Below are positions 7,153 through 16,371 of a stretch of 57,818 nt of DNA, piece after piece. Source of the DNA: Curvibacter soli. GTDB taxonomy: Bacteria; Pseudomonadota; Gammaproteobacteria; Burkholderiales; Burkholderiaceae_C. Position numbers and translations under genes: made by a program. A model generated the notes under the pieces. That model searched no databases. It was given only the letters and a program-made list of their open reading frames with translations, and was not told the DNA's origin. The stretch lies in the NCBI RefSeq assembly GCF_029211125.1, contig NZ_JARGEN010000005.1:1756-59573 (forward strand), in the 5' to 3' direction. The first letter of the stretch is position 1. Every line of letters begins with the position of its first letter.

Positions 7153-7602
7153 ATGGAATGCACGGTAAGTTGGACGGGGAACGCGGGCACGCGCTCGGGC
7201 ATGGGTTTCGTGGCGGAAACCGGCAGTGGCCATGTACTGGCGATGGACGGCGCGCCCGATGCCGAGCGGCCCGGGAACGGCGGCCAGAACCTGGCGCCGC
7301 GCCCCATGGAGACGGTGCTGGCCGGCACGGGCGGCTGCACCGCCTACGACGTGGTGCTGATCCTCAAGCGCGGGCGCCACGACGTGCGCGGCTGTTCGGT
7401 GCGCCTGACCTCGGAGCGCGCGCCTGCCGACCCCAAGGTGTTCACGAAGATCCACATGCACTTCACCGTCACGGGCAAGGACGTGCCCACGTCGGCGGTG
7501 GCGCGGGCCGTGGCCATGAGCCACGAGAAGTACTGCTCGGCCACCATCATGCTGGAGAAGACCGCCGAGATCACCACCAGCTTCGAGGTGCTGGACGCTT
7601 AG
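7153..7602 (+). CDS. OsmC/YhfA-family peroxiredoxin-like protein
   Basis: Encodes 149 aa with the two conserved cysteines of the family in TGGCTAYDV and EKYCSAT, the thiol pair that reduces organic hydroperoxides in OsmC/Ohr proteins. The short length and C-terminal EITTSFEV fit the YhfA-like branch. The ATG was chosen over a GTG two codons upstream because AGAGG lies 5 nt before it. It converges on coq7 with a 4-nt overlap of the two 3' ends. Substrate is unknown; regulation is not evident. Confidence 0.83.
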   Translation: MECTVSWTGNAGTRSGMGFVAETGSGHVLAMDGAPDAERPGNGGQNLAPRPMETVLAGTGGCTAYDVVLILKRGRHDVRGCSVRLTSERAPADPKVFTKIHMHFTVTGKDVPTSAVARAVAMSHEKYCSATIMLEKTAEITTSFEVLDA

Positions 7603-8216
7603 ATGTAATGCGCCGTCGCGGTCATGGCCCTGGCCGCGGCGCGCATCAGCATCCGTACCGGGCGCGGCAACTCCACTGCGCCGGCCGCGCGTGCGTCCGC
7701 CGCGTGGCGCTCCTCGTCGGTTCTCATCTGCGCCACGATGGCACGGGAGGCCTGGTCGTTCACCGGCAGCCGGCCCAGGTGGCCCTGCAGGTGCTCGGAT
7801 ACCTGGCGCTCGGTTTCGGCGACGAAGCCCAGGCTCACGCGGTCGCTCACCTTGCCGGCCACGGCGCCCAGGGTGAAGGCGCCGGCGTACCAGAGCGGGT
7901 TCAGGAGGCTGGGGCGCGCCTGCAGTTGGCCGAGCCGCTGGCGCGTCCAGGCCAGGTGGTCGGCTTCTTCCTTGGCGGCGCGCAGCAGGTGGGTGCGCAG
8001 CGCGGGGTCGCGCGTCACGCTTGCCTGGCCCGTATAGAGCGCCTGCGCGCAGACTTCGCCCACGTGGTTCACGCGCATGAGGGCGGCGGACAACTGGCGC
8101 TGGCGCTCGTCGAGTGGCGCAGCATCCGACGCGCCTGCCGGCGTGGGGCGCGCTGGCCGGGGTTCGGCAAACAGCGTGCGCAGCGCGGAATCGGCGGCAG
8201 ACAGCAAGCGGTCCAT
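7599..8216 (-). CDS. coq7: 2-polyprenyl-3-methyl-6-methoxy-1,4-benzoquinone monooxygenase Coq7
   Basis: Encodes 205 aa, a di-iron hydroxylase acting in the C6 hydroxylation step of ubiquinone synthesis. Iron ligands are recognisable in MRVNHVGEV (Glu54), KEEADHLAW (Glu84, His87) and the second pair around TERQVSEH and DEERHA. Many betaproteobacteria use Coq7 instead of UbiF. The ATG is preceded by GGAGAAAT. The long in-frame extension upstream has no conserved sequence and was not used. Confidence 0.93.
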   Translation of the reverse strand: MDRLLSAADSALRTLFAEPRPARPTPAGASDAAPLDERQRQLSAALMRVNHVGEVCAQALYTGQASVTRDPALRTHLLRAAKEEADHLAWTRQRLGQLQARPSLLNPLWYAGAFTLGAVAGKVSDRVSLGFVAETERQVSEHLQGHLGRLPVNDQASRAIVAQMRTDEERHAADARAAGAVELPRPVRMLMRAAARAMTATAHYI

Positions 8217-8259
8217 GGCTATTTCTCCTGATGGGCGCCAAGTGTAAGCCGCCATAAAT

Positions 8260-8306
8260 TGCACCAGAGTGGTGCTGCTTTGAGAGGGTGCATTCAACGT
8301 TGCACC
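8260..8306. promoter_or_regulatory. TGCACC/GGTGCA palindromes upstream of the porin (NtrC-like)
   Basis: TGCACC-AGAGT-GGTGCT at 8260-8276 matches the NtrC-type palindrome TGCACC-N5-GGTGCA at 11 of 12 positions. Further half-sites GGTGCA (8287-8292) and TGCACC (8301-8306) follow in opposed order. I found no sigma-54 promoter with correct GG/GC spacing nearby, so the regulator is uncertain. The remaining part of this 267-nt gap has no other feature I can support. Confidence 0.3.
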
Positions 8307-8483
8307 ACAACAACGAAACAATGCTTTTCTGTTCATCAGAGAAGCAAATTCTTTGCGCATCGCCTTGGCGTCTGTTGCAATGTGCATAGCTTCCATAAAG
8401 GAAGTTGGCGCGGCACCTTGGCGGACCTGACGATAAAGAGCCCCCAAGCCGGCGCCCGATGTTCAACCTTGGAGAAACTCGCA

Positions 8484-9563
8484 ATGAAAAAATCCCTAAT
8501 CGCCTTGGCTGTGCTGGCCGCATCCGGCGCCGCCATGGCCCAGTCGTCCGTCACGGTGTTCGGTGTGGTCGATGAGGCCGTTCAACATGTGTCCAACAGC
8601 GGCGCCGGCAACTCTGTCACCCGCCTGGTGAGTGGCGGCCTCAGTACCAGCCGCATTGGTTTCCGCGGCGTGGAAGATCTTGGCGGTGGCTTGAAGGCTG
8701 GTTTCTGGCTGGAAGCCGGCATCGCTGCTGACACGGGCGAAGGTAACGTCAGCGGCGGCGCCGGATCGGGCTTGGAATTCAAGCGCCGTGCCACGGTCAG
8801 CCTGCTGGGCAACTTTGGTGAAGTGCGCCTGGGCCGTGACTTTCTGGCCAGCTACAACACGTTGAGCTCCTATGATCCGTTCGGCGATAACGGCATTGGC
8901 GCCATCGGCTTCATCTACAACAGGGCCAATCCGACGGGCTCCACCTCGGGCAATGGCACCTTCGAAAACCGCAAGGGCAACACGATTGCCTACTTCCTGC
9001 CGTCGAACCTGGGTGGTTTCTTCGGCCAGGCGCAAATCATCATGGGTGAACAAACCACTGGTCCCAAGGGCAACGGTTTCAGCATTGCCGGCGGCTATGC
9101 CAATGGTCCTCTGAGTGTCAGCGGCGGCTACACCAAGCTCTACGAAGGCCATGCCCCGACCAACAAGACCGTTGGCAATACCGCGGATGCCGATTCGTAC
9201 AACATCGGCGCCAGCTATGACTTCGGCGTCGCCAAGGCAATGTTCGTGTGGAATGAAGAAAAGCTCAAGGTTCCGACCGAAGTCAAGTTCTCCAGCTACC
9301 TGGTCGGCCTGACCGCTCCCGTGGGCAATGGCGTGGCGAAGATCTCGTACCAAGACCTGGACAACAAGACTTCTGGTTTTAACGGCAACGACGCCTCGAA
9401 GTTTTCCGTGGGCTATGTCTACAACCTGTCCAAGCGCACGGCCTTGTATGGCACGGTTGCCCACATCAGCAACGATGGCGGGGCTGCCATCTCTTTGGCT
9501 GGTACGGCAGCCGCTGGCAAGAACAGCACCGGCTACGAGTTCGGTCTGCGTCACTCCTTCTGA
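8484..9563 (+). CDS. Gram-negative general porin (trimeric, 16-strand type)
   Basis: Encodes 359 aa with a 20-residue signal peptide ending AAMAQ, then the neisserial/burkholderial porin pattern: SSVTVFGVVDEAVQ at the start, GFRGVEDLGGGLKAGFWLE, RRATVSLLGNFGEVRLGRD, and the terminal GLRHSF with Phe last, the outer-membrane assembly signal recognised by BamA. It forms a diffusion channel for small solutes. GGAGAAAC precedes the ATG by 5 nt. The gene is more AT-rich and codon-biased than its neighbours, as expected for a highly expressed porin. A strong terminator follows. Confidence 0.95.
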   Translation: MKKSLIALAVLAASGAAMAQSSVTVFGVVDEAVQHVSNSGAGNSVTRLVSGGLSTSRIGFRGVEDLGGGLKAGFWLEAGIAADTGEGNVSGGAGSGLEFKRRATVSLLGNFGEVRLGRDFLASYNTLSSYDPFGDNGIGAIGFIYNRANPTGSTSGNGTFENRKGNTIAYFLPSNLGGFFGQAQIIMGEQTTGPKGNGFSIAGGYANGPLSVSGGYTKLYEGHAPTNKTVGNTADADSYNIGASYDFGVAKAMFVWNEEKLKVPTEVKFSSYLVGLTAPVGNGVAKISYQDLDNKTSGFNGNDASKFSVGYVYNLSKRTALYGTVAHISNDGGAAISLAGTAAAGKNSTGYEFGLRHSF

Positions 9564-9603
9564 TGCGCGCCAGGCATTCGCCTGGTTTGCATGAGATGCA
9601 AAA

Positions 9604-9629
9604 GCCAGCCAGAAATGGCTGGCTTTTTT
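9604..9629 (+). terminator. Intrinsic terminator of the porin gene
   Basis: GCCAGCC-AGAAAT-GGCTGGC followed by TTTTTT; perfect 7-bp stem, with A residues on the 5' side. Confidence 0.9.
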
Positions 9630-9637
9630 CATCGGTG

Positions 9638-9800
9638 CGCCCCAAGATGAAAAGCGGCCCCCTCGGGGGGCAGCGACCCGCGCAGCGGCGGAGCGTGGGG
9701 GCCACATTTTTCATCGCCGGGCCGCCCCAAGATGAAAAGCGGCCCCCTCGGGGGGCAGCGACCCGCGCAGCGGCGGAGCGTGGGGACTACATTTTCATCG
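9638..9800. repeat. Tandem pair of GC-rich palindromic repeats
   Basis: Two nearly identical units repeat with an 85-bp period (first unit starts 9638, second 9723). Each runs CGCCCCAAGATGAAAAGCGG ... GGGGCCAC or GGGGACTAC ... TTTTCATCG. The ends are inverted (GATGAAAA against TTTTCATC) and the next segments pair (GGCCCCC against GGGGGCC), so a transcript folds into a long hairpin. Degenerate members sit at the gspG and gspH stop codons. Between 9801 and 9940 there is only a perfect 10-bp hairpin GCACATGCCG/CGGCATGTGC (9815-9836) and a possible promoter (TTGACG at 9890, CATAGT at 9914). Confidence 0.85.
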
Positions 9801-9940
9801 CGTGAAGCAGCCACGCACATGCCGCACGGCATGTGCCGCCGCAGGAACCGCCTGCGCAAACTTTTATCCCTGTGCAGGCACCGGAGCCTTTGACGCCTTG
9901 CATGCCGTTGCTGCATAGTGCCTCCATTGGGGAGAACGCC

Positions 9941-11526
9941 ATGCGCATGCGCGCGTTTTTGCAAGCCTTGTTGATGATCGTTGTGCTCGCCGGCATGTCG
10001 CTGGCCCAGGCCAGAACGCTCACGTGGACCGCGGCCAGCGACATTCCGTCGCTCGACATCCATGCGCAGATCAGCGCGCTCGGTAGCGGCGTCCACGCGG
10101 CCATCTATCCATCTATGAGTCGCTGGTCTATTACGACAGCCGGACGTTCAAGCCCGAGCCGCAATTGGCCACGCGCTGGGATGAGGTGTCGCCCACGCAG
10201 ATACGCTTTACGCTGCGGCCCGGTGCGCTGTTCAGCGATGGTTCGCCGGTCACCGCGGACGACGTGGTGTTCTCGCTCAACCGCGCCATGGCCCGGACAT
10301 CCACCTATGCCATCTACACCCAGGGCATAGACCGCGTGGCCGCCGTGGATGCCGCTACGGTGGATATCTTCCTCAAGGGCCCCAGCCCGGTGTTGCTCAA
10401 TCAGTTGACGGAACTGCGCGTCATGAGCCGCGCCTGGGCCGAAAGGCACAAGGCAGTGCAGCCCAAGGACATGCAGTCGTCCGGCGGGCACTATGCCCAC
10501 CGAAACGCCATGGGCAGCGGCCCTTTCATGGTCAAGGAATGGGCGAGGGGCCAGCGCTTGGTGCTCGTGCGCAACCCGCGCTGGAGCGGGGGGCCGCTGG
10601 AAACCAACGTGACCGAGATCGTCTTCCTGCCGGTCAAGGAGGCAAGTGCCCGCATCGCCGCGCTGCTGTCGGGCCGGGTGGACCTGGTGCTCGACCCGCA
10701 GCCGCAGGATCTGGCCAGCGTGCGCGGCGATGCGGCGCTCAAGGTCATCGACGGCATCGAGAACCGCACCATCTTCCTGGGCATGGACCAATACCGCGAC
10801 GAACTGCCCGGCACCAAGGGCGCCAATCCCTTGAAGGACTTGCGTGTGCGCCGTGCGCTCTACCAGGCCATCGACGTCCAGGGTCTCGTGCGCGGCACCA
10901 TGCGGGGCCTGGGTCAGATCACGGGCGCGCTTGTGGCGCCGCAGGTCAACGGCTGGAGCGAGGAAGTGCACCGCCGCCCGCCCTATGCACCTGACGCCGC
11001 GCGCAGGCTGCTGGCCGATGCGGGGTATCCGGATGGCTTCACGGTCGATTTCGCCTGCCCCAAGAATCGCTACGTCAACGATGCGGAGGTATGCCGCGCC
11101 ATCACCGCCATGTGGGCCCAGGTTGGCGTGCACGCCAGGTTGCGCACGCTGCCCTTCGTCGCCTACATGCAAGTGCTGCAACGCTACCAGGCCGAGGTCT
11201 ATTTGCTGGGCTGGGGCGTGCCCACCTTCGATGCGCTCTACACCCTGCAGTCGCTGGTGCGCACCGTGGGCGCGGGCGGCGACGGCAACTTCAACGCGGG
11301 CCGCTACAGCAACCCGCGCATGGACTCTCTGGTGGACCGGGCCAAGACCGAATCCGACCGTCAAGTCCGCACACGGCTGCTGACCGAGGCGCTGCAACTG
11401 CAAAACGACACCGTGGCCCACATCCCGCTCTACAACCAGCTCATCCCCTGGGCCATGAAGAAGAACGTCGATGTCATCCACCGGGCCGATAACCGCATCG
11501 ACTGGCGCCGGGTGCAGATCCACTGA
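9941..11526 (+). pseudogene. Peptide ABC transporter substrate-binding protein, frameshifted by an 8-bp duplication
   Basis: The 5' part begins MRMRAFLQALL with a signal peptide ending LAQA and continues RTLTWTAASDIPSLDIHAQ. The 3' part, from about 10109 in another frame, is a full SBP_bac_5 domain (SDGSPVTADDVVFSLNRA, GSGPFMVKEW, GLGQITGAL). The break is the exact tandem duplication CCATCTAT-CCATCTAT at 10101-10116; deleting one unit restores HAAIYESLVYYDSRTF, which matches the paralogue at 13848. The protein would be periplasmic and capture oligopeptides. It is called a pseudogene unless the duplication is an assembly error. Confidence 0.88.
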
Positions 11527-11612
11527 AACACCCGCATCCATGACAGGCGGCTCTGAGAGTCCCGGCATGCGACTTGCTCTGCTAGCATGGCCTCTTTGCG
11601 GCTGAACACTTG

Positions 11613-12593
11613 ATGCTGGCATTCCTACTGCGTCGGCTTGTGCAAGCGGTGATCGTCATGGTTGCCGTCGCGCTGATCGCGTTCCTGCTTTTCCAGTACG
11701 TGGGCGACCCGGTCGTGTTCCTGCTGGGGCAGGACGCTGCGCCGCAGCAGATACAGGCGCTGCGCGCCGACCTGGGGCTCGACAAGCCGTTCTTCGTGCA
11801 GTTCGGGCACTTCCTTGCCAATGCCGCGCAGGGCGAGTTCGGTCTGAGCCTGCGCCAGGGGGCCAAGGTGTCGCGCCTGCTGGCCGAACGCTTTCCCGCC
11901 ACGGTCGAACTGGCGCTGGTCGCCGCCATCATGGCCGTGGCGCTGGGCGTGCCCATGGGTGTATACGCGGCCCTCAGACGCGGCAGCGCCATGGCGCAGG
12001 TGTTCATGACCGCATCGCTGATGGGCGTGTCGCTGCCCACCTTCCTCATCGGCATCCTGCTGATCCTCGTGTTCGCGGTGCACCTGGGCTGGTTCCCGAG
12101 CTTCGGGCGCGGCGAGGTGGTGCCGCTGGGCTGGTGGCGCACGGGGCTGCTCACCGCCGATGGCTGGATGCATGTCGTGCTGCCAGCGGTGACGCTGGCG
12201 GTATTTCAACTCACACTCATCATGCGCCTCGTGCGCGCGGAGATGCTGGAGGTGCTGCGCACCGACTACATCAAGTTCGCCCGTGCCCGCGGCTTGCACG
12301 AGCGCACCATCTACTTCGGCCATGCGCTGAAGAACACGCTGGTACCGGTCATGACCATCACCGGTCTGCAGCTCGGCGGCCTGATCGCCTTCGCCATCAT
12401 CACCGAGACCGTGTTCCAGTGGCCCGGCATGGGCCTCCTGTTCATCCAGGCCGTCACCTTCGCCGATATCCCGGTCATGGCGGCCTACCTGTGCCTGATC
12501 GCGCTGATCTTCGTCGCGATCAACCTCGTCGTCGACTTGCTGTACTTCGCGGTAGACCCACGGCTGAGGCTGTCGCGCACCGGAGGCCATTGA
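11613..12593 (+). CDS. Peptide ABC transporter permease (DppB/OppB type)
   Basis: Encodes 326 aa. The N-terminal membrane segment MLAFLLRRLVQAVIVMVAVAL, the DLGLDKP motif and the cytoplasmic coupling helix YIKFARARGLHERTIYFGHA (EAA-like) identify the DppB/OppB/GsiC permease family. It pairs with the DppC-type permease at 15445 to form the inner-membrane channel. The ATG directly follows a TTG codon; the ATG is chosen. Its stop overlaps the next start as TGATG, showing one operon with the amidohydrolase. Confidence 0.93.
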   Translation: MLAFLLRRLVQAVIVMVAVALIAFLLFQYVGDPVVFLLGQDAAPQQIQALRADLGLDKPFFVQFGHFLANAAQGEFGLSLRQGAKVSRLLAERFPATVELALVAAIMAVALGVPMGVYAALRRGSAMAQVFMTASLMGVSLPTFLIGILLILVFAVHLGWFPSFGRGEVVPLGWWRTGLLTADGWMHVVLPAVTLAVFQLTLIMRLVRAEMLEVLRTDYIKFARARGLHERTIYFGHALKNTLVPVMTITGLQLGGLIAFAIITETVFQWPGMGLLFIQAVTFADIPVMAAYLCLIALIFVAINLVVDLLYFAVDPRLRLSRTGGH

Positions 12594-13816
12594 TGCAGGC
12601 AGCCGCCTTCCGCTACAGGGCCAGCGGGCCCGCGTTCGCGCAGATCGCGCAGTTCCATCCAGAACTCACTGCGCTGCGGCGCGATCTGCATGCCCACCCC
12701 GAACTTGGCTTCGAGGAGCACTACACCGCCCGCCGCGTGCGCGAGGCGCTGCTCGCCGCTGGCGTGGACGAGGTCCACGACGGCCTGGGCCGCACCGGCG
12801 TCGTCGCCGTCATCCGCGGGCGCAGCACGGCCAGCGGCCGCATGACCGGCCTGCGTGCCGACATGGACGCGCTGCCCATGGCTGAGCACAACGACTTTCC
12901 CTGGAAGTCCGCCACGCACGGGCTCATGCACGGCTGCGGCCACGACGGCCACGTCGCCATGCTGCTGGGCGCCGCTCGCTACTTGGCCGCTACGCGCCGC
13001 TTCGACGGCACGGCGGTGCTGGTCTTCCAGCCCGGCGAGGAGGGTTTTGCGGGCGCGCGCGTGATGATCGAGGACGGTCTGTTCGACCGCTTTCCCGTCG
13101 ATGCCATCTATGCCATGCACAACTGGCCCGCCATGAAGCCCGGTATGGTCGGCATCAACCCCGGCCCCATGATGGCCGCCGCCGACCGCATCACCATCGA
13201 CATCACGGGCCGCGGCGGCCACGGCGCCCATCCGTACCAGACGGTGGACACGGTGCTCGTGGCGGGCCACATCATCACTGCCGTGCAGAGCATCGTCTCG
13301 CGCAACGTGCGCGCCATCGACAGCGCCACCATCAGCATCTGCGCCATGCAGGCCGGCGACCTGGGCGCCATGAGCGTGCTGCCCGGCAAGGCCACTCTCG
13401 TGGGCACCGTGCGCACTTTCGCCCCCGACGTGCAGGAACTGGTCGAGCGCCGCCTGTCCGAGCTCTGCGGCGCCGTGGCGCTGGGCTTCGGCGCCACGGC
13501 CAGCGTGAACTACGAGCACATCTACCCCGCCACCCTGAATTCCGAACGCGAGTCCCTGTTCGCGGGCGACGTGGCCGAGTCCATCGTCGGCCCCGAGCAG
13601 GTGGTGCGCGACATGGAGCCCAGTATGGGCGCCGAGGACTTCTCCTTCATGCTGCAGATCAAGCCCGGTGCCTACCTGCGCATCGGCCAGGGCGCCGGCA
13701 ACAGCCTGCTGCACAACAGCCGCTACGATTTCAACGACGATATCCTGCCATTGGGCGCGGCGCTGCACGCGGGCCTGGTGGAACAGGCCATGCCCATGCA
13801 GCCCGTTTCCGATTGA
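12593..13816 (+). CDS. M20-family amidohydrolase/peptidase (hippurate hydrolase-like)
   Basis: Encodes 407 aa with the M20D metal-binding signatures: HGCGHDGH (residues 113-120), FQPGEEG (Glu149/150), GRGGHGAHP in the dimerisation domain, and SMGAEDFSFM plus a terminal His in LHNSRYDFND. Such enzymes hydrolyse N-acyl amino acids or small peptide conjugates in the cytosol. It lies inside a peptide ABC operon between permease and binding protein, so it probably processes the imported compound. The exact substrate cannot be read from sequence. Confidence 0.9.
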   Translation: MQAAAFRYRASGPAFAQIAQFHPELTALRRDLHAHPELGFEEHYTARRVREALLAAGVDEVHDGLGRTGVVAVIRGRSTASGRMTGLRADMDALPMAEHNDFPWKSATHGLMHGCGHDGHVAMLLGAARYLAATRRFDGTAVLVFQPGEEGFAGARVMIEDGLFDRFPVDAIYAMHNWPAMKPGMVGINPGPMMAAADRITIDITGRGGHGAHPYQTVDTVLVAGHIITAVQSIVSRNVRAIDSATISICAMQAGDLGAMSVLPGKATLVGTVRTFAPDVQELVERRLSELCGAVALGFGATASVNYEHIYPATLNSERESLFAGDVAESIVGPEQVVRDMEPSMGAEDFSFMLQIKPGAYLRIGQGAGNSLLHNSRYDFNDDILPLGAALHAGLVEQAMPMQPVSD

Positions 13817-13847
13817 TTTCCACCCACCCTTTCCGAAGGAGCCCGCC

Positions 13848-15428
13848 ATGCATCCCAAGAAGACATTGCTCGCCGCCGTTGCCGCCTGCGCACTGGCAGC
13901 GGCGTGCTTGCCGGCCCAGGCCCAGACGGTGCGCATTGCCAACCAGGGCGACGCTCTTTCCATGGACCCGCACTCGCTCAACGAGTCGCTGCAGCTCAGC
14001 ATCACCGGCAATGTCTACGAGCCGCTCGTGGGCCGCAACAAGGACCTGAGCCTCGCGCCCGCGCTCGCCACGGGCTGGAAGCAGACATCGCCCACCGTCT
14101 GGCGCTTCGAACTGCGCAAAGGCGTGCAGTTCCACGACGGCACGCCGTTCACGGCCGACGACGTGCTGTTCACTTTCGCGCGCATCGCGGGCGAGGGCTC
14201 GGACATGCAGAGCTATGCCAACGACATCAAGGAGGTGCGCAAGGTGGGCGGCTACGCGGTCGAGATCGAGACCAAGGGGCCGTTCCCCATCCTGCCCGAT
14301 GTCCTCTCGCAGGTGCTCATCATGAGCAGGAAGTGGTGCGAGGCCAACAACGCCACCAAGCCCGTGGACCGCCGCAAGGGCATCGAGAACACCGCCTCGT
14401 TCAAGGCCAACGGCACTGGCCCGTACCGTCTGCGCGAGCGCCAGCCCAACGTGCGCACGGCCTTCGTGCGCAACGGCAACTACTGGGGCAAGATCGAGGG
14501 CAACGCGCAGGAGGTGGTGTTCACCCCCATCGCCAACGCCGCCACGCGCGTGGCGGCGCTCGTCTCGGGCGAGGTGGATGTGATGGAGCCCGTGCCGGTG
14601 CAAGACATCGCGCGCATCAACGCCAGCCCCAACGCGCGCGTCATTACCGGGCCGGAGCTGCGCACCATCTTCCTCGGCATGGACCAGAAGCGCGACGAAC
14701 TGCTGTATTCCAGCGTCAAGGGCAAGAACCCGTTCAAGGACAAGCGCGTGCGCCAGGCCTTCTACCAGGCCATCGACATGAATGGCATCCAGCGCACCGT
14801 GATGCGCGGGGCATCGCGCCCCACGGCGCTCATGGTGGGTCCTGGCATCAATGGCTGGACGGCCGAGCAGGACAAGCGCCTGCCCTACGACCCCGAGGCC
14901 GCCCGCAAGCTCATGGCCGAGGCCGGCTATCCCAACGGCTTCGAGGTGGCGATGAACTGCCCCAACGACCGCTATGTCAACGACGGCCAGATTTGCCAGG
15001 CCGTGGCCGCCAACCTCGCGCGCATCGGGGTCAAAATCAACCTGCAGGCCGAGACCAAGGGCACCTACTTCCCCAAGATCCTGCGCCGCGACACCAGCTT
15101 CTACCTGCTGGGCTGGACGCCCTCCACCTACGACGCGCACAACGCGCTGAATGCCCTGATGCGCTGCGCGGACGACAAGGGCGCGGGCCAGTTCAACCTC
15201 GGGGCCTACTGCAACCCCAAGGTGGACGAGCTGACGTTGCAAATCCAGGCCGAAACCGATAAGACCAAGCGCGACGCCATGATCCGGCAAGCCTTCGCCA
15301 TCCACGCCGAGGACATCGGCCACCTGCCGCTGCACCAGCAGTCGCTGGCCTGGGGCGTTTCCAAGAAGGTCGAACTGGTACAGCTCGCCGACAACTACAT
15401 GCCCTTCAAGTGGATGAGCATCAAATGA
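13848..15428 (+). CDS. Peptide ABC transporter substrate-binding protein (intact paralogue)
   Basis: Encodes 526 aa, SBP_bac_5 family. The signal peptide is MHPKKTLLAAVAACALAAAC with a following PAQAQ. Family motifs include FHDGTPFTADDVLFTFARI, GTGPYRLRERQP and YDPEAARKLMAEAGYPNGF. GAAGGA lies 7 nt before the ATG. It is clearly related to the broken binding protein at 9941 (both have FLGMDQ, RYVND and YLLGW segments), so the operon had two receptors and now probably relies on this one. A Cys near the signal end (AAAC) does not form a clean lipobox. Confidence 0.94.
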   Translation: MHPKKTLLAAVAACALAAACLPAQAQTVRIANQGDALSMDPHSLNESLQLSITGNVYEPLVGRNKDLSLAPALATGWKQTSPTVWRFELRKGVQFHDGTPFTADDVLFTFARIAGEGSDMQSYANDIKEVRKVGGYAVEIETKGPFPILPDVLSQVLIMSRKWCEANNATKPVDRRKGIENTASFKANGTGPYRLRERQPNVRTAFVRNGNYWGKIEGNAQEVVFTPIANAATRVAALVSGEVDVMEPVPVQDIARINASPNARVITGPELRTIFLGMDQKRDELLYSSVKGKNPFKDKRVRQAFYQAIDMNGIQRTVMRGASRPTALMVGPGINGWTAEQDKRLPYDPEAARKLMAEAGYPNGFEVAMNCPNDRYVNDGQICQAVAANLARIGVKINLQAETKGTYFPKILRRDTSFYLLGWTPSTYDAHNALNALMRCADDKGAGQFNLGAYCNPKVDELTLQIQAETDKTKRDAMIRQAFAIHAEDIGHLPLHQQSLAWGVSKKVELVQLADNYMPFKWMSIK

Positions 15429-15444
15429 CCACCCCGTTGCCCGG

Positions 15445-16371
15445 ATGCCGCGCATAGCGATGGCCAGGACGCTCGCCCGCTGGCTCGACAGCGACGTCGT
15501 CTACAGCTTCCGCCATGCGCCCATGGCCATGCTGGCGGCGCTGATCGCCTTCGTTTGCATCTTCTGCGCGCTGTTCGCGGGCTGGGTGGCGCCGCACGAT
15601 CCGTTCGACCTCGCCACGCTCGAACTCATGGACGCGCGGCTGCCTCCCGCGTGGTACCCCGAAGGCACCGGCAAATACCTGCTCGGCACCGACGACCAGG
15701 GCCGCGACATCCTTTCGGCGGTGATCTGCGGTGCGCGCATTTCTCTCATAGTGGGCGTGGCGTCGGTCGCGCTGTCGGTCGTCGTCGGCGTGTCCCTGGG
15801 GCTGCTCGCGGGCTTCCTGGACGGCTGGGTCGATACGCTTCTCATGCGGCTGTGCGACGTGATGCTGTCGTTCCCCGCCATCCTCGTGGCGCTGCTCATC
15901 GCGGGCGTGGGGCGGGTGCTGTTTCCCAACGCGCACGAATCGCTGGCCTTCGGCGTGCTCATCCTCTCCATCTCGCTCACCGGCTGGGTGCAGTACGCGC
16001 GCACGGTGCGCGGCTCCACGCTGGTGGAGCGCAACAAGGAATATGTGCAGGCCGCCCGCGTGACCGGCGTGGCGCCGCTGCGCATCATGCGGCGCCATGT
16101 GCTGCCCAACGTGCTTGGGCCGGTGCTGGTGCTGGCCACCATCCAGGTCGCCACGGCCATCATCACAGAAGCCACGCTCTCGTTCCTTGGCGTGGGCGCG
16201 CCGCCCACCGCGCCCTCGCTGGGCACGCTGATCCGCGTGGGCAACGACTACCTGTTCTCGGGCGAATGGTGGATCACCGTGTTCCCCGGTGCCATGCTGG
16301 TGCTCATCGCGCTCAGCGTGAATTTGCTGGGCGACTGGCTGCGCGACGCGCTCAACCCCCGGCTCAGATGA
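15445..16371 (+). CDS. Peptide ABC transporter permease (DppC/OppC type)
   Basis: Encodes 308 aa. It has the DppC N-terminal arrangement (one helix, then a periplasmic loop with [18 protein letters not shown], the hallmark of OppC/DppC), five further helices and the coupling segment [19 protein letters not shown]. An internal ATG five codons in (MARTLAR) is an alternative start. The stop overlaps the ATPase start as ATGA. Confidence 0.94.
   Translation: MPRIAMARTLARWLDSDVVYSFRHAPMAMLAALIAFVCIFCALFAGWVAPHDPFDLATLELMDARLPPAWYPEGTGKYLLGTDDQGRDILSAVICGARISLIVGVASVALSVVVGVSLGLLAGFLDGWVDTLLMRLCDVMLSFPAILVALLIAGVGRVLFPNAHESLAFGVLILSISLTGWVQYARTVRGSTLVERNKEYVQAARVTGVAPLRIMRRHVLPNVLGPVLVLATIQVATAIITEATLSFLGVGAPPTAPSLGTLIRVGNDYLFSGEWWITVFPGAMLVLIALSVNLLGDWLRDALNPRLR

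Noticed and set aside
4782..8231. A 1149-codon plus-strand open frame
   Set aside because: It runs antisense to cobS, ilvA and coq7, all with clear family motifs. Its translation is Arg/His/Gln/Ala-rich with no domain, a typical GC-rich shadow frame.
8362..8440. Possible sigma-54 promoters (TTGGCGTCTGTTGCAA and TTGGCGCGGCACC) before the porin
   Set aside because: The spacing between the GG and GC elements is wrong (8 or 12 nt instead of 10), so neither qualifies.
9815..9836. Perfect 10-bp hairpin as a transcription terminator
   Set aside because: It is not followed by a T-run on either strand, and the porin already has a strong terminator at 9604-9629.
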